Shown: one piece after another, positions 37,101-45,022 of the stretch
Numbering within the stretch: position 1 is the first letter of the stretch
Layout of the letters: every line of letters starts with the position of its first letter
Assembly: GCF_001292625.1 (NCBI RefSeq)
Contig: NZ_LAJH01000009.1
Coordinates: 806,001-870,000, forward strand
Source: Shimia sp. SK013
GTDB lineage: Bacteria > Pseudomonadota > Alphaproteobacteria > Rhodobacterales > Rhodobacteraceae
Reading direction: 5' to 3'
Length of the DNA: 64,000 bases
Position numbers and translations under genes: made by a program
Notes under the pieces: generated by a model
Databases searched by the model: none
What the model was told of the DNA's origin: nothing
The model's input: the letters and a program-made list of their open reading frames with translations, nothing else

Positions 37101-39037
37101 GAATTGTCGGTCACTGCCAGTACCACGCGATAAACACCGGGTTTGGCCCACGCGTATTCGGCCATCTCACCTTCGCCGATCGAACCGTCACCGAAATCCC
37201 ACAGATGGCTCAGGATCACACCATCCGCGTCACGCGACCCGCTGCCGTCAAGCAAAACGGCCTCGCCCACAGCAACCGGTTCCGACGGGCCTTCGATCAC
37301 CGGCACCGGTGGTGCGTTCACCCGAATGGTCAAACGATCCATAGCCGTTGCGTTGGCAACGCCGCTGTCGTCGGTCACGGCAAGCGCCACAGTGTATACC
37401 CCGGGCTCGGTATAGACATGCGTCACCCGCGATCCGTCGAGCGTTGTCCCGTCGCCCATCTCCCAGACGTGCGCGCCAATGGTGCCGTCCACATCATAGC
37501 TGGCCGCGCCATCCAGCGTCACCGCGCGCCCCACGATAGTGCTTTGATCCGTGCCCGCCTCGGCAACGGGTGCTGCGTTCACCGTTACCAAGCGCGTTGC
37601 TACACCGAAGTTACAGGGATGACTGCTGCCATCTGAAACCCGCAACACCGACCGATATGCCCCCGCCTGACCGTAGACGTGTTCGGTAGCCGCGCCTTCG
37701 ACCGCTGCGCCATCGCCGAAGGTCCAAACATAGCGGGTGATCGGGCTGTCACTGGGCACAGAGGCGCCCCCGTCAAAAGCCACCACATCGCCCGGTGCCA
37801 CCGTGATGTCCTGACCTGCCATTGCAACCGGTGCTTTGCGTATATGCACGGGTGCCGTGGCCTCGGCCCCGCGCGCCGCGCGCGTACCGGGCAACAGCAC
37901 GCGCAACCGCGCGTCATACTTGCCGGTGGTGTTGTAACCATAGGCGCTGACCGGCTCCGCGCCGGTTGCTCCATCGCCGTAGTCCCACATATAGGCCAGC
38001 AACGGATCTGCACCGTCATGGCTGCCATCAAAGGCCACCGACCTGCAGTCCGCCAATTCCCGCGCGCGCGGCAAAGCTTCGGGGCGTTCCGGCACCGGGG
38101 CCTGTCGTGGTGGCATCAGGATAGGCAAAGCAGTGCCTGTTTGATCAAACACCGACAGTGTCACATCATTGGGGGTTTCAAAACCGCCACGCAAGGTGAT
38201 GGCAAGCAAATCCTCGCCGGGCGACACCTCTTCCGAGCTCCAGAGGTTCTGGCCCGACGCCCGCAAACGCATGTCGGAATACATCCGGTTCAAACGCAGA
38301 TCCCCCGCCGCGCCGTCAAAATTCTGCACCGTTAAAGGCCCAACCGCCGCGTTCATCAACTCGACCCGTGTGCCGGCATCACCGCCGGGCCAGCGAATGG
38401 TTGGCTGATAGGCCTCCATGACCAGCCCGACTGGTCGGCGATGCACATCGCGGGCAAGGCTCACATCTACGTTAAACCCGTTGCCGTCGTCGCCGTCGGC
38501 GCCAATGACTTCGAGGCGGAACCAAGCGCGATCGCCAATGACCTCACCTTGCCGCGCCCGCATCGATCCAAGCGACACCCATTGCCCGTCTGTCTTCGGG
38601 TCAGCGACAAACGTTGCCTCCCGCAGCACGTCCCCGGACCGGGGTGCCATGAGCGCCGCGCGTTTTATCTTTTGCGGTCGCGCTCCATCTGCAACCGACA
38701 CCGGCATCTCGATGCCTGTGCGCGCACCTTCGCCGCCAAACACCCGATAGATTGTCTCGGTGTTGCCATAGCGGCCATAGCGAAAATCATGTTCACCGCT
38801 CATCTCAGGATCAAATATCCGCACATAAATTCGGTCGCGCAAATTATTGGGAACGCTAATCAAAATCGTTTCGCGGTGATCAATGTCGCCTTCACGGGTT
38901 GGCGCAAGTACGCCATAAACGACCAAGAGACCCTGATCCACGGGTGGCGCCATATCTTGCGCTCTGACGGCCTCGCCGCTCAGCGTCAAAATCACCGCCG
39001 CCCAAATACGCATTATGCGTCGCATCATCCCAATCAT
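34160..39037 (-). CDS. Giant secreted protein with 15 PKD-like repeats
   Basis: About 1625 residues. A signal peptide (WAAVILTLSGEAVRA) is followed by a ~310-residue N-terminal part of no recognised family, then 15 tandem PKD-like domains of ~85 residues to the C-terminus. Each shows a DGxGSxDxDG-type start, WxFGDG in the middle and DDSG near the end; repeats 6, 7, 11, 13 are the most divergent. PKD folds resist mechanical force and appear in surface adhesins and sensors. No membrane anchor or sorting signal is seen. Start is the ATG at 39037; 39070 is possible. Middle gene of a three-gene cassette. Confidence 0.85.
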   Translation of the reverse strand: MIGMMRRIMRIWAAVILTLSGEAVRAQDMAPPVDQGLLVVYGVLAPTREGDIDHRETILISVPNNLRDRIYVRIFDPEMSGEHDFRYGRYGNTETIYRVFGGEGARTGIEMPVSVADGARPQKIKRAALMAPRSGDVLREATFVADPKTDGQWVSLGSMRARQGEVIGDRAWFRLEVIGADGDDGNGFNVDVSLARDVHRRPVGLVMEAYQPTIRWPGGDAGTRVELMNAAVGPLTVQNFDGAAGDLRLNRMYSDMRLRASGQNLWSSEEVSPGEDLLAITLRGGFETPNDVTLSVFDQTGTALPILMPPRQAPVPERPEALPRARELADCRSVAFDGSHDGADPLLAYMWDYGDGATGAEPVSAYGYNTTGKYDARLRVLLPGTRAARGAEATAPVHIRKAPVAMAGQDITVAPGDVVAFDGGASVPSDSPITRYVWTFGDGAAVEGAATEHVYGQAGAYRSVLRVSDGSSHPCNFGVATRLVTVNAAPVAEAGTDQSTIVGRAVTLDGAASYDVDGTIGAHVWEMGDGTTLDGSRVTHVYTEPGVYTVALAVTDDSGVANATAMDRLTIRVNAPPVPVIEGPSEPVAVGEAVLLDGSGSRDADGVILSHLWDFGDGSIGEGEMAEYAWAKPGVYRVVLAVTDNSGTTSATQQVAYEVIVNTRPVADAGVDQFVTTSDVQFDGGASRDIDGQIAQYLWDFGDGRTGQGPRPVHSFARPGTYDVALTVQDDSGAPQSTHRDTMKVVVNAAPISDAGPALTVAPGEEFVLDAGASLDPDGRVVDYVWSFTDGSSKTGVRAAHSFDQPGLHRVMLAVTDDFVGGGAGDESEVLITVNDQPVAVAGPNIRVAPDESVSFDATGSFDRDGQLAGYSWEFDDLQSPLEASVVERAWPSAGVFNARLIVRDDSGVANATAQDSVVIQVNHRPEAEAGPVIDTDQMLVTLDAGGSSDADGDNLVYQWDFGDGSQQMFGREVAHVFPRAGRFPVTLRVDDGSGLSNASDIDATTVIINAAPVAHAGGNRDVCSGESILFDGSQSADADGDLLQYNWNFGDGTGSDIINPTKTYEMPGTYPVTLSVADESGSSRGSDRDRIAVIVQEGPIANAGPDMRVCVNQEVRMDGSGSTDADGSVNGFEWTFGDGSRASGASPVKSFERAGTYSVTLTITGDAVGQCSPLDTDTVTVEVLPARSQTIVAVERAPVGEAVAFFAKLGEAAGTGDPVAFDWQFSDGANASGQNANHVFDAPGEYLVTLTTKLEGGTQDCGQLVSRHKIVVNAAPQPAIDGPESVAVGALVSFDAGGSLDQDGVITRYLWDFGDGSTSTGVAGHHRYEKAGTYALTLEVMDDAGVANSVAVAARQVTVNPVPIAGLDTPPALCANTPRSWQVTAAEGVAVNWAFGDGQTDTGVAVEHVFAKPGLYPVAVTTDDGRGLANSVYREEVYARVNAVPEADAGPDRVVCADEDVVFSAGGYDADGKITNHIWTFSDGVELRGAEVTRSFGATGPVDVTLSVVDDSGATCNTGQDMARVLVNSAPVVDAGANQSTPVGAAHDVLRFDASAARDPDGQGLLIDWDFGDGTSLSGAVARHRYASAGDYTVTVTARDSSGLSCGVSTDTALIKATAREGSN
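34163..38070 (-). repeat. Array of 15 PKD-domain repeats (protein level)
   Basis: Fifteen units of about 255 bases encode PKD domains with WDFGDG-type cores. Units differ from each other throughout, so this is an old protein repeat array and not a recent DNA amplification. Linkers between units commonly read VNAAPVADAG. Confidence 0.8.
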
Positions 39038-39053
39038 CCCCACTTCAGCCTTC

Positions 39054-41411
39054 TCATCGGAAAGCCTCATTGCCCGCGTAATCCTGCACAATCACCTCGA
39101 TCAAACTCATCTCACCTTGCGAAGCCGGCAGACTTGCACGGCAGACACCCGCGCGGCTGTCGCAGCGCAAATATCCCTCAAATTCCGCATCCCCAACTTC
39201 CACCAAATAAGGCGCCGCCTGACGCAGTCCGCCCTCATCTGTTGCCGTCACCACAATTTCAATCGGCCCCGCATCCCCGTTTGGTCTCAGCATTTCGGCA
39301 GAGGCGATTTCCGGCGGCTCCAGATCCAAAAGCGTTTCGATGGCCAGAACACCTACGTTTCCTGCGGCGTCTTCGGCCCGCAATTCAAACGTGTTGCGCC
39401 CGGGCGCCAAGGCAATCTGCGTGGCAAAGAAATCATCAAACATCTCAAGCTCTTCGCCATCGAGCTTCAAGCTCACTGCGTCGCCAAAAACACCGGTCAG
39501 ATCAAGTGTTTGCTCAGACGTGGCCCGTGGCGGTGGCACGTCCAGAACGATCTCAGGGGCTTGCGTGTCCAATTGCACAGAAAATTCCAAGTCACCGACC
39601 AAACGCCCTGCCAACGACACCACCTCGAGCCGATAATCTTGTACCTGTGGGCCGACGGGCACTGTCATTGCCAGCCGCCCGCCAGTACCGATGCGCGTGC
39701 GCCCGACCTCAGCGCCAACGGCATCGCGCAGCAGCGCGTCCAACCCTGACGGCGCCGAAGTTGCGGCCAAAACCGTCATCTCCGGCGTGCGACTGACCAG
39801 GAAATCCCCCTGCCGCGCAAGCCCCGCGTCCAGATCAATCCGCACCGCTTCTTGCCGCACGTAAGTCACGTTTCTACGTTTTTCAGACTTGTTCCCCGCA
39901 GCGTCCAACGCCACCAGAACCAATTGGTTTTCCCCAACCTTCAAAGGCGCTTGCACGACAAAGCTTCCGTCTTTGGAGATCGTAACCGGTGTGCCGTTAA
40001 GCGTTAGAACTGCGCCCGCCTCCGCTGCTCCCAGCACTTCGATTGCGCCATTTTCCACGAGCGTCGCGTCTTGCGGGGCCAACACGGTCAGAAATGGCGG
40101 TGTCTCGTCAATGCGCAGCTCAAAGGCGCGGGTTTCGGACCACTTCCCGGGCAAGCCCAACTTGTCCAATGCCGCGACACGCCAAAAATGCACACCAGGG
40201 GTTAATGCCTCGACCCGAAATCCGGTGTCCTTAACGCCCCATTCGGTCATGATCATCCGATTGAAGCCAGGATCTCGCGCGACCTCAAACCAATAACCGC
40301 TGGCCTCTGGAAACACCTGCCAACTAAGATCGACAGCGCGTCCAAAGACCTCCGATTTGTCGGCTGGCTGCGACAGCAACGTGCGCTCCAGAACCTCTGC
40401 GCGGGCTGTGACGCCGGCATCGGTAATCACGACCCCTTCGTCCTGCCCCAAAGACACCTTTGCCGAACCACTTTCAATGTCCAATGCGGCGGTGTCGTAG
40501 TTCACAAATAGGGCGCTGTCGTCTTGTTTCTTGATCCAGAAATCATCGCTTTCGGTGGTCGTCTGAATGCCCGGCACGTCGATCTCAAAACTGTCCTGAT
40601 CGGACAGTTGATTGAGCAAAGCGTAAAAATCGCCGCTTTGCAGGCTGACTTTGGTGACCTCCTTGCCGGTCAGAGGGTCCGACCGCATCCGTTGGATCGT
40701 GGCATTGGAGTTCGGGTTGAGACGCAACCGGCTGAGGTCGCGAAAGGTCACCTGCGTTGTGGAATTTGTCAGCGTGCGAACCCTTTCAAATTCCACCAGA
40801 ACATCATCAAGCGCCCTGTTAGACCAAACTGCCTCTGCCGGATCCCGGCCTTCCACACGTCCGTGAATGTCAGTGATCAGCGCTTCCGCCGCACGGTCAC
40901 GTTGGGCCACGGCTATTTCAAACGCCTCTACTGCGTGATCCGTGCTGGACCCCGCATAATCCACGACCTGCCGCCATTCGCCCTCGCCGCGCCGTGTCAC
41001 CGCCGTGTCCCGATCCGAGATCGCATCACCAATTTGTAGCGGTGCAAACAGCCGCGCGCCTTCGGCCGTCGCTTTCTGAATTGCCGTCAGAGACATGGCC
41101 AAAGCTTCGTCCGCCAAAGCCACCTGCACCACCGGCAACTGCAGAACCGTGCCGGGCGACAAATCCGCGACCGACGTCAAATCATTGATCCGCAGAATGG
41201 TCGGCCAAAGGTCCGGATCGTTCAAATGTTGGGCTGTAAAATCACGCAATGTGGAGTCGCCAGAGAACGGCACCAACTCGTAGGGTGCGTTCAGTGGATC
41301 AACATCGGCAGAGACACGAAAAGCACCGCTGTTGCCGCCAATGGCCAGCAACAGGCACAACGCCCCCAATAGTCCGGCACGCGTATTTCGAATTGTCGCC
41401 GGGCGGAACAT
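39054..41411 (-). CDS. LysM/FecR-domain protein with Ig-like C-terminal repeats
   Basis: A 785-residue exported protein. Signal region ~1-35; a LysM-like module (LRDFTAQHLNDPDLWPTILRINDL, LSPGTVLQLPV) at ~48-95; a long helical stretch; a FecR-like domain at ~200-335 (TTQVTFRDLSRLRLNPNSNATI); then FN3/Ig-like repeats (ESGYWFEVARDPGFNRM-like, and three modules ending ALDAAGNKSEKRR, EDAAGNVGVL, QDYAGNEAFR). LysM suggests a link to peptidoglycan. The ATG at 41411 has GGGGG 5 bases upstream; 41423 has no such site. It precedes the PKD gene by 16 bases. Exact function unknown; FecR domains in such proteins are usually sensors. Confidence 0.85.
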   Translation of the reverse strand: MFRPATIRNTRAGLLGALCLLLAIGGNSGAFRVSADVDPLNAPYELVPFSGDSTLRDFTAQHLNDPDLWPTILRINDLTSVADLSPGTVLQLPVVQVALADEALAMSLTAIQKATAEGARLFAPLQIGDAISDRDTAVTRRGEGEWRQVVDYAGSSTDHAVEAFEIAVAQRDRAAEALITDIHGRVEGRDPAEAVWSNRALDDVLVEFERVRTLTNSTTQVTFRDLSRLRLNPNSNATIQRMRSDPLTGKEVTKVSLQSGDFYALLNQLSDQDSFEIDVPGIQTTTESDDFWIKKQDDSALFVNYDTAALDIESGSAKVSLGQDEGVVITDAGVTARAEVLERTLLSQPADKSEVFGRAVDLSWQVFPEASGYWFEVARDPGFNRMIMTEWGVKDTGFRVEALTPGVHFWRVAALDKLGLPGKWSETRAFELRIDETPPFLTVLAPQDATLVENGAIEVLGAAEAGAVLTLNGTPVTISKDGSFVVQAPLKVGENQLVLVALDAAGNKSEKRRNVTYVRQEAVRIDLDAGLARQGDFLVSRTPEMTVLAATSAPSGLDALLRDAVGAEVGRTRIGTGGRLAMTVPVGPQVQDYRLEVVSLAGRLVGDLEFSVQLDTQAPEIVLDVPPPRATSEQTLDLTGVFGDAVSLKLDGEELEMFDDFFATQIALAPGRNTFELRAEDAAGNVGVLAIETLLDLEPPEIASAEMLRPNGDAGPIEIVVTATDEGGLRQAAPYLVEVGDAEFEGYLRCDSRAGVCRASLPASQGEMSLIEVIVQDYAGNEAFR

Positions 41412-41695
41412 GGCAGCCCCCATTGATCGAAATGCGTAATGCTAAAATTAGTTAACGCGACAAATGTCCTTGTTTTTAAGGCTTTGCGCAAGCTTTTTGG
41501 CTAATAAGGCAATTATTAACCACAAATCTGGAAACAGTGCCGGAAAATACTGCTGTGAAACGCCCAACCGGAAACAAAGCTGCCGACCAAACGCCGACAG
41601 TCAGCTCAATGGCAATCGCACACAGGCCACATCGCACGACAGATGCGCGATGGCACAAGCGTAGGACAGGCAATTCTGAGATTGAGGGGGGATAA

Positions 41696-41772
41696 TGGTA
41701 CCGCCTCCCCGGCTTGAACGGGGGACCCCTGGTTCCACAAACCAGTGCTCTAACCAACTGAGCTAAGGCGGC
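41696..41772 (-). tRNA. tRNA-His (anticodon GTG)
   Basis: A complete 77-base cloverleaf with encoded CCA. Acceptor GCCGCCT/AGGCGGT, D stem GCTC/GAGC, anticodon stem CTGGT/ACCAG with loop TTGTGGA (anticodon GTG), T stem CCCCG/CGGGG with loop TTCAAGC. The base before position 1 is T, so no G-1 is encoded, and the discriminator is A73; both are as known for one clade of Alphaproteobacteria in which HisRS does not need G-1. Confidence 0.95.
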
Positions 41773-41815
41773 ACGTTCAGGCGATTTAGCGTCCTATGTC
41801 GACGATTGCAAGCGC

Positions 41816-42310
41816 CTAAAAAGAAATTTTCCAAGTTTGTTCGACAAGGTCGACACCGAAATTCCGCACCGGTCGGGCATCGGTCAATTCAAAGCCATAG
41901 GCCGCATATAGAGCGCAAGCAGCGGCGTGACTTTCATGAGTCCAAAGCTGCATACCCGCATAGCCGCGGTCGCGTGCAAATCCCATACAGGTCTCAAGCA
42001 AACGCCGACCAAGCCCAAGCCCCTGCGCCTCTGGTTGCACTAGAAACAGGCGCAGTTTGGCCTGCAACGGATCCTTGGATTTCACACAGAAAATGCTGCC
42101 CAATCGCCACCCGTTTCGTTCGGCAACCCAACCGCGTTCCCAAATGGCGTCGTTGTGGTCCACAAAATCCGTCAGGATCGCGGAAACCAAAACCGCGAAA
42201 CTGTCATCAAATCCTTCTGTTCTGGCATAAAGCTCTGCGTGTGCTTCCACCAACCAATCCAGATCGCGCGCCTCAAATTGGCGCAAAGTGACTTCATCAA
42301 TCTCACGCAC
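41816..42310 (-). CDS. GNAT family N-acetyltransferase
   Basis: A 164-residue acetyltransferase of the Gcn5-related fold. The acetyl-CoA pyrophosphate loop is LVQPEAQGLGLGRRLLETC at about residue 90, followed by MQLWTHESHAAACALYAAYGFEL, the usual end of the fold. The N-terminus carries DLDWLVEAHAELYARTEGFDDSF. Target unknown. Preceded on the minus strand by nothing close (gene at 42388 is divergent); it ends 43 bases before the tRNA-His. Confidence 0.87.
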   Translation of the reverse strand: MREIDEVTLRQFEARDLDWLVEAHAELYARTEGFDDSFAVLVSAILTDFVDHNDAIWERGWVAERNGWRLGSIFCVKSKDPLQAKLRLFLVQPEAQGLGLGRRLLETCMGFARDRGYAGMQLWTHESHAAACALYAAYGFELTDARPVRNFGVDLVEQTWKISF

Positions 42311-42387
42311 TGCACTCTCCTGTCCCCGCGTGCCTTGCCTTCACCTTGCATTCACGCTACCCGATTTGCCAGCACAGGAGAACCGTC

Positions 42388-42573
42388 ATGGGCATCAACA
42401 CCGAACGCGACATCGAAGCCAACATGCAAATCGGCCCGACCGATCAAGGATTCGTGCGGATTTTTATCGAAGCTGATGGTCTGGAAATCCCGATGGATTT
42501 TTCTCCGGAGGAAGCCGAAGAAATCGCGGACGAAATTCGCGCTGCCGCCGCCACTGCGCGGTATGTTGACTGA
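42388..42573 (+). CDS. DUF6324-like small protein
   Basis: A 61-residue acidic protein, MGINTERDIEANMQIGPTDQ at the start and a DFSPEEAEEIADEIRAAA helix at the end. It resembles a small Rhodobacterales family, DUF6324, without known function. AGGAG stands 8 bases before the ATG. It is convergent with the next small gene, 8 bases away. Confidence 0.7.
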   Translation: MGINTERDIEANMQIGPTDQGFVRIFIEADGLEIPMDFSPEEAEEIADEIRAAAATARYVD

Positions 42574-42581
42574 CCACCCGT

Positions 42582-42764
42582 TCAGGTCAAAATTTCACCG
42601 GGACCTTTGAGTTCAAAGCCAGTGATTTCAAATTCGTAGTACCCGTTGCGGTCGCCACGCTCTGCGCGGGCAATCAACTTGCCGTCTTTGTGAAAAACCG
42701 CGTGCACTGTTTGCAGACCGCGGTAACACCAATCGCCGTCGGGATAATAAAATTTCACCATCAT
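42582..42764 (-). CDS. Small hypothetical protein downstream of mmcB
   Basis: A 60-residue protein with many aromatic and charged residues (MVKFYYPDGDWCYRG, GDRNGYYEFEITGF), consistent with a small beta-rich fold. It overlaps the mmcB stop by 4 bases, so it is made with it. I do not recognise the family. Confidence 0.6.
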   Translation of the reverse strand: MMVKFYYPDGDWCYRGLQTVHAVFHKDGKLIARAERGDRNGYYEFEITGFELKGPGEILT

Positions 42765-43234
42765 CGTGTGGTCTCCTCATCGGGCATTGGCGCCAGTTTG
42801 GGGTCGCGAAACCGGTGCAATCGCCGTGCCGCATCTGTGGCGAACTTCTGGATCATCTTCTTGCGCCGCGCGGGCGCCAATTTGTCTTCGGGTCCCATTC
42901 GAATGATTTCCGCATCGTAAGCGTCCGCCATGATCAACCCCGTGCCATACGGCAGCAGTTCCGTCGGAAATTCCGTATCCACCGCCCAAAAATACCGGTC
43001 ACACCACTCCAGATAGCCCTGCCATTTATTGTCTGACTGGAAATCGGCGCGGCTGGATTTGCATTCCACCACCCAAAGCTCTCCTTTGGGGCCAAGCGCC
43101 ATCACGTCCACGCGCAAACCACGCGCCGGCACAAATTCTTCGATCGATACATAGCCATGGCTGCGCAAGTGACGGCTGACGCCACGGGCCAAAAGCTGAC
43201 CGGGTTGCATGGTGTGAGGAGCACTGTCATTCAT
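42761..43234 (-). CDS. mmcB: MmcB family DNA repair protein
   Basis: A 157-residue endonuclease-like protein that in Caulobacter belongs to the mitomycin C damage response. The core has RGLRVDVMALGPKGELWVVECKSSRADFQSDNKWQGYLEWCDRYFWAV, in which Asp, Glu-x-Lys form a PD-(D/E)xK nuclease-like site (D44, E58-C-K60 approximately). This pattern and length match the family. It is followed by a small overlapping gene. No LexA box was looked for systematically. Confidence 0.85.
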   Translation of the reverse strand: MNDSAPHTMQPGQLLARGVSRHLRSHGYVSIEEFVPARGLRVDVMALGPKGELWVVECKSSRADFQSDNKWQGYLEWCDRYFWAVDTEFPTELLPYGTGLIMADAYDAEIIRMGPEDKLAPARRKKMIQKFATDAARRLHRFRDPKLAPMPDEETTR

Positions 43235-43291
43235 ACCGACAACGTGAACAATTCATGAACAAATTACAAGACCAACTGTGTCACTGCCCCC

Positions 43292-43320
43292 TTGCGCTGA
43301 GGCGGTTGGACGCATAGATA
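43292..43320 (+). promoter_or_regulatory. Sigma-70-type promoter of the 6S-like RNA
   Basis: TTGCGC at 43292-43297 and TAGATA at 43315-43320, separated by 17 bases. The predicted start, about 43327, coincides with the first base of the closing stem of the RNA. Confidence 0.55.
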
Positions 43321-43325
43321 AAGCA

Positions 43326-43493
43326 GTGGCGGGTTCTGCCCTTCTCGTAATACGGTTGCATTCCGGTGGCCTTAAGCAATTCCGAGGGAGCTGGCTCTGT
43401 TCTGGTCCTGGCCTGATTACCTGGCGCCCACCTGTACATACAGGTCCTCGGGAATGAGATAACCCTACGGCTGCGTTTGCGGGCCCGCCACTT
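43326..43493 (+). ncRNA. ssrS: 6S-like RNA (SsrS)
   Basis: A ~168-base structured RNA. Closing stem GTGGCGGG/CCCGCCAC; an inner stem ATTCC-GAGG paired with CCTC-G-GGAAT; an apical hairpin CCTGT-ACAT-ACAGG; and two large single-stranded sides between them, the shape of 6S RNA, which binds RNA polymerase holoenzyme as an open-promoter mimic. T-rich CTTTTCTTTC follows. The match is by structure and by recollection of alphaproteobacterial 6S sequences; another stable RNA is possible. No protein frame explains the stretch 43235-43570. Confidence 0.65.
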
Positions 43494-43570
43494 TTCTTTC
43501 TAATTGGGCTGCGACTTCAAGACGTTGTCCGCATAGAGGGACGATGACGCGGTTGTGTTTTGGTCAGTCA

Positions 43571-43996
43571 TCAGTTCACGGAATAAACGACACGAAGAAA
43601 TTTCTCACCTTCTTGTTCGTATTTAACTTTTGCCCAAAGTCCAATCAACATCTCTTCATCAGACACTTGCCTCAGGAAGTCTTGGGATTTTCTCACCCAG
43701 CCACTTTCAAGATATTCATCGGCATTTGTGCGCTTTGGCGTGAAATCAGAGAACCTGAGATACAGATACACAAATGCCATTAGTTGGCGCTTACCGATCG
43801 AAATCAGGTAATTTTCGATATCCAGTGCGGCTGACTGAACCGGATCAAAACGGTTATCCCGAGCCGCCCGCTCAAGTTTGACAAACAAAGCAAACAGCTT
43901 CTGATCATTCAACGTCAACTGGCCATCAACGGTTCTTTCAACCCCGTGAGCCATGAGTTTGTCTTTTACGAATTGATATATTGGAACCGTAGCCAT
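43571..43996 (-). CDS. Hypothetical protein of unknown family
   Basis: A 141-residue soluble protein, mostly helical by composition (QLTLNDQKLFALFVKLERAARD, SGWVRKSQDFLRQVSDEEM). No signal peptide or membrane helix. The ATG at 43996 was chosen because the frame before it overlaps the upstream gene; ribosome-binding sequence is poor. Lower GC than neighbours by impression. Function unknown. Confidence 0.55.
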   Translation of the reverse strand: MATVPIYQFVKDKLMAHGVERTVDGQLTLNDQKLFALFVKLERAARDNRFDPVQSAALDIENYLISIGKRQLMAFVYLYLRFSDFTPKRTNADEYLESGWVRKSQDFLRQVSDEEMLIGLWAKVKYEQEGEKFLRVVYSVN

Positions 43997-44037
43997 ACGT
44001 GTGCCTTTTGCATTGTGACCTGAAAACTTGCAAAGCC

Positions 44038-44406
44038 CTAAAGTGTTTTTTTGGCCCACAAATTCTCAAGCTTGCGCCCGTCCACCCACAGTTCCGGTGC
44101 ATACACACCCGGAGAATACACCACGACACAGTCGTCCCTTTGGGCAACTGTCAACGTGCGTTCCGGGACGGTTTGGTCATTCATATGAAGGAAATAGACA
44201 TCGCAGACCTCTCCTGGCGACAATTCATAGATTTCCAGATGAGGTTCAATCAAAATGTCCAACACGTCATCATCGGTTTCATTCGCTATTTGAAGAATTG
44301 GCACGTCAAACTTCGCAGTGCCCTCAACACTCGGTTTTTGTCTACTGCGAAAGACATACAAAGCTGCAAAGGCCGCAACCAGCACCAAAATCCACATACT
44401 GCCCAT
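44038..44406 (-). CDS. Hypothetical protein with N-terminal membrane anchor
   Basis: A 122-residue protein with one N-terminal hydrophobic helix (MWILVLVAAFAALYVF) and a beta-rich soluble part with two Cys (GEVCDVYFL, DDCVVVYSPGVY). No family recognised. It starts from the ATG at 44406 and stops 41 bases before the next hypothetical gene, so the two may be co-transcribed. Confidence 0.55.
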   Translation of the reverse strand: MGSMWILVLVAAFAALYVFRSRQKPSVEGTAKFDVPILQIANETDDDVLDILIEPHLEIYELSPGEVCDVYFLHMNDQTVPERTLTVAQRDDCVVVYSPGVYAPELWVDGRKLENLWAKKTL

Positions 44407-44496
44407 CAATCAACGGCTCCGATTCCCTTGCCCATTCTTTCGGTTAGAGCTTATTGAATTTTCGCTCCCTTAAAAGTGTCACCCACGCCGAAACTT

Positions 44497-44922
44497 TCAC
44501 TCATACGCACTCAAATCCTCCGGCGCATGCAGAAGCGTTGAGTCATACTTCGTCAGATCATCTTCCATCACCAACCATGGCAACTTGTCCTTCCAGTTCA
44601 CATGAAAGGTCGGATTGAACTTGGTCGGGTCCTCTAACGACGCGGCGTAGAGATGCATCCCACCCGCATAGTGATCCGCTTCAAATCCCATGGGCGCGCC
44701 GCAATCAGAGCAAAAGTGGCGATAGACCCCCTTTGAGCTTTCCAGCGTTTTGGGCGCCTGCCCCGTCCAGCGAAAGTTTCTAAGCGGCACGCCAAGCCAC
44801 GCCACCACGGGCGCGGAACAATTGCGTCGGCAGTCGTCGCAGTGGCAATAACACTCCCACGTGCTCGCGGCCTCATATTCCCAAGTGGTTTTCCTGCAAA
44901 AACAAAATCCGCGCGTTGTCAT
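44497..44922 (-). CDS. GFA family protein (glutathione-dependent formaldehyde-activating-like)
   Basis: A 141-residue zinc protein of the GFA/CENP-V fold. Zinc ligands are visible as GFCFCRKTTWE, CYCHCDDCRRNC and HFCSDCGAP. Members include S-(hydroxymethyl)glutathione synthase, but most have unknown substrates. The ATG at 44922 follows GGGGGATGTC; the frame is open to 45066 but the extra residues do not resemble the family. Divergent from the SRPBCC-ArsR operon. Confidence 0.85.
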   Translation of the reverse strand: MTTRGFCFCRKTTWEYEAASTWECYCHCDDCRRNCSAPVVAWLGVPLRNFRWTGQAPKTLESSKGVYRHFCSDCGAPMGFEADHYAGGMHLYAASLEDPTKFNPTFHVNWKDKLPWLVMEDDLTKYDSTLLHAPEDLSAYE

Positions 44923-45022
44923 GACATCCCCCAATGTTTTCAAAAGGCTAGGACGCCGAAATTGGGCGTTGCCCGTCAAAAGCGACATCCCAAACTCGCA
45001 GAGCGTAGCGCCTACCATTGAC

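Noticed and set aside
41412-41695. CtrA-binding sites upstream of the LysM/FecR gene
   Set aside because: TTAA-type half-sites occur but not with the TTAA-N7-TTAA spacing; the AT-rich region alone does not support it.
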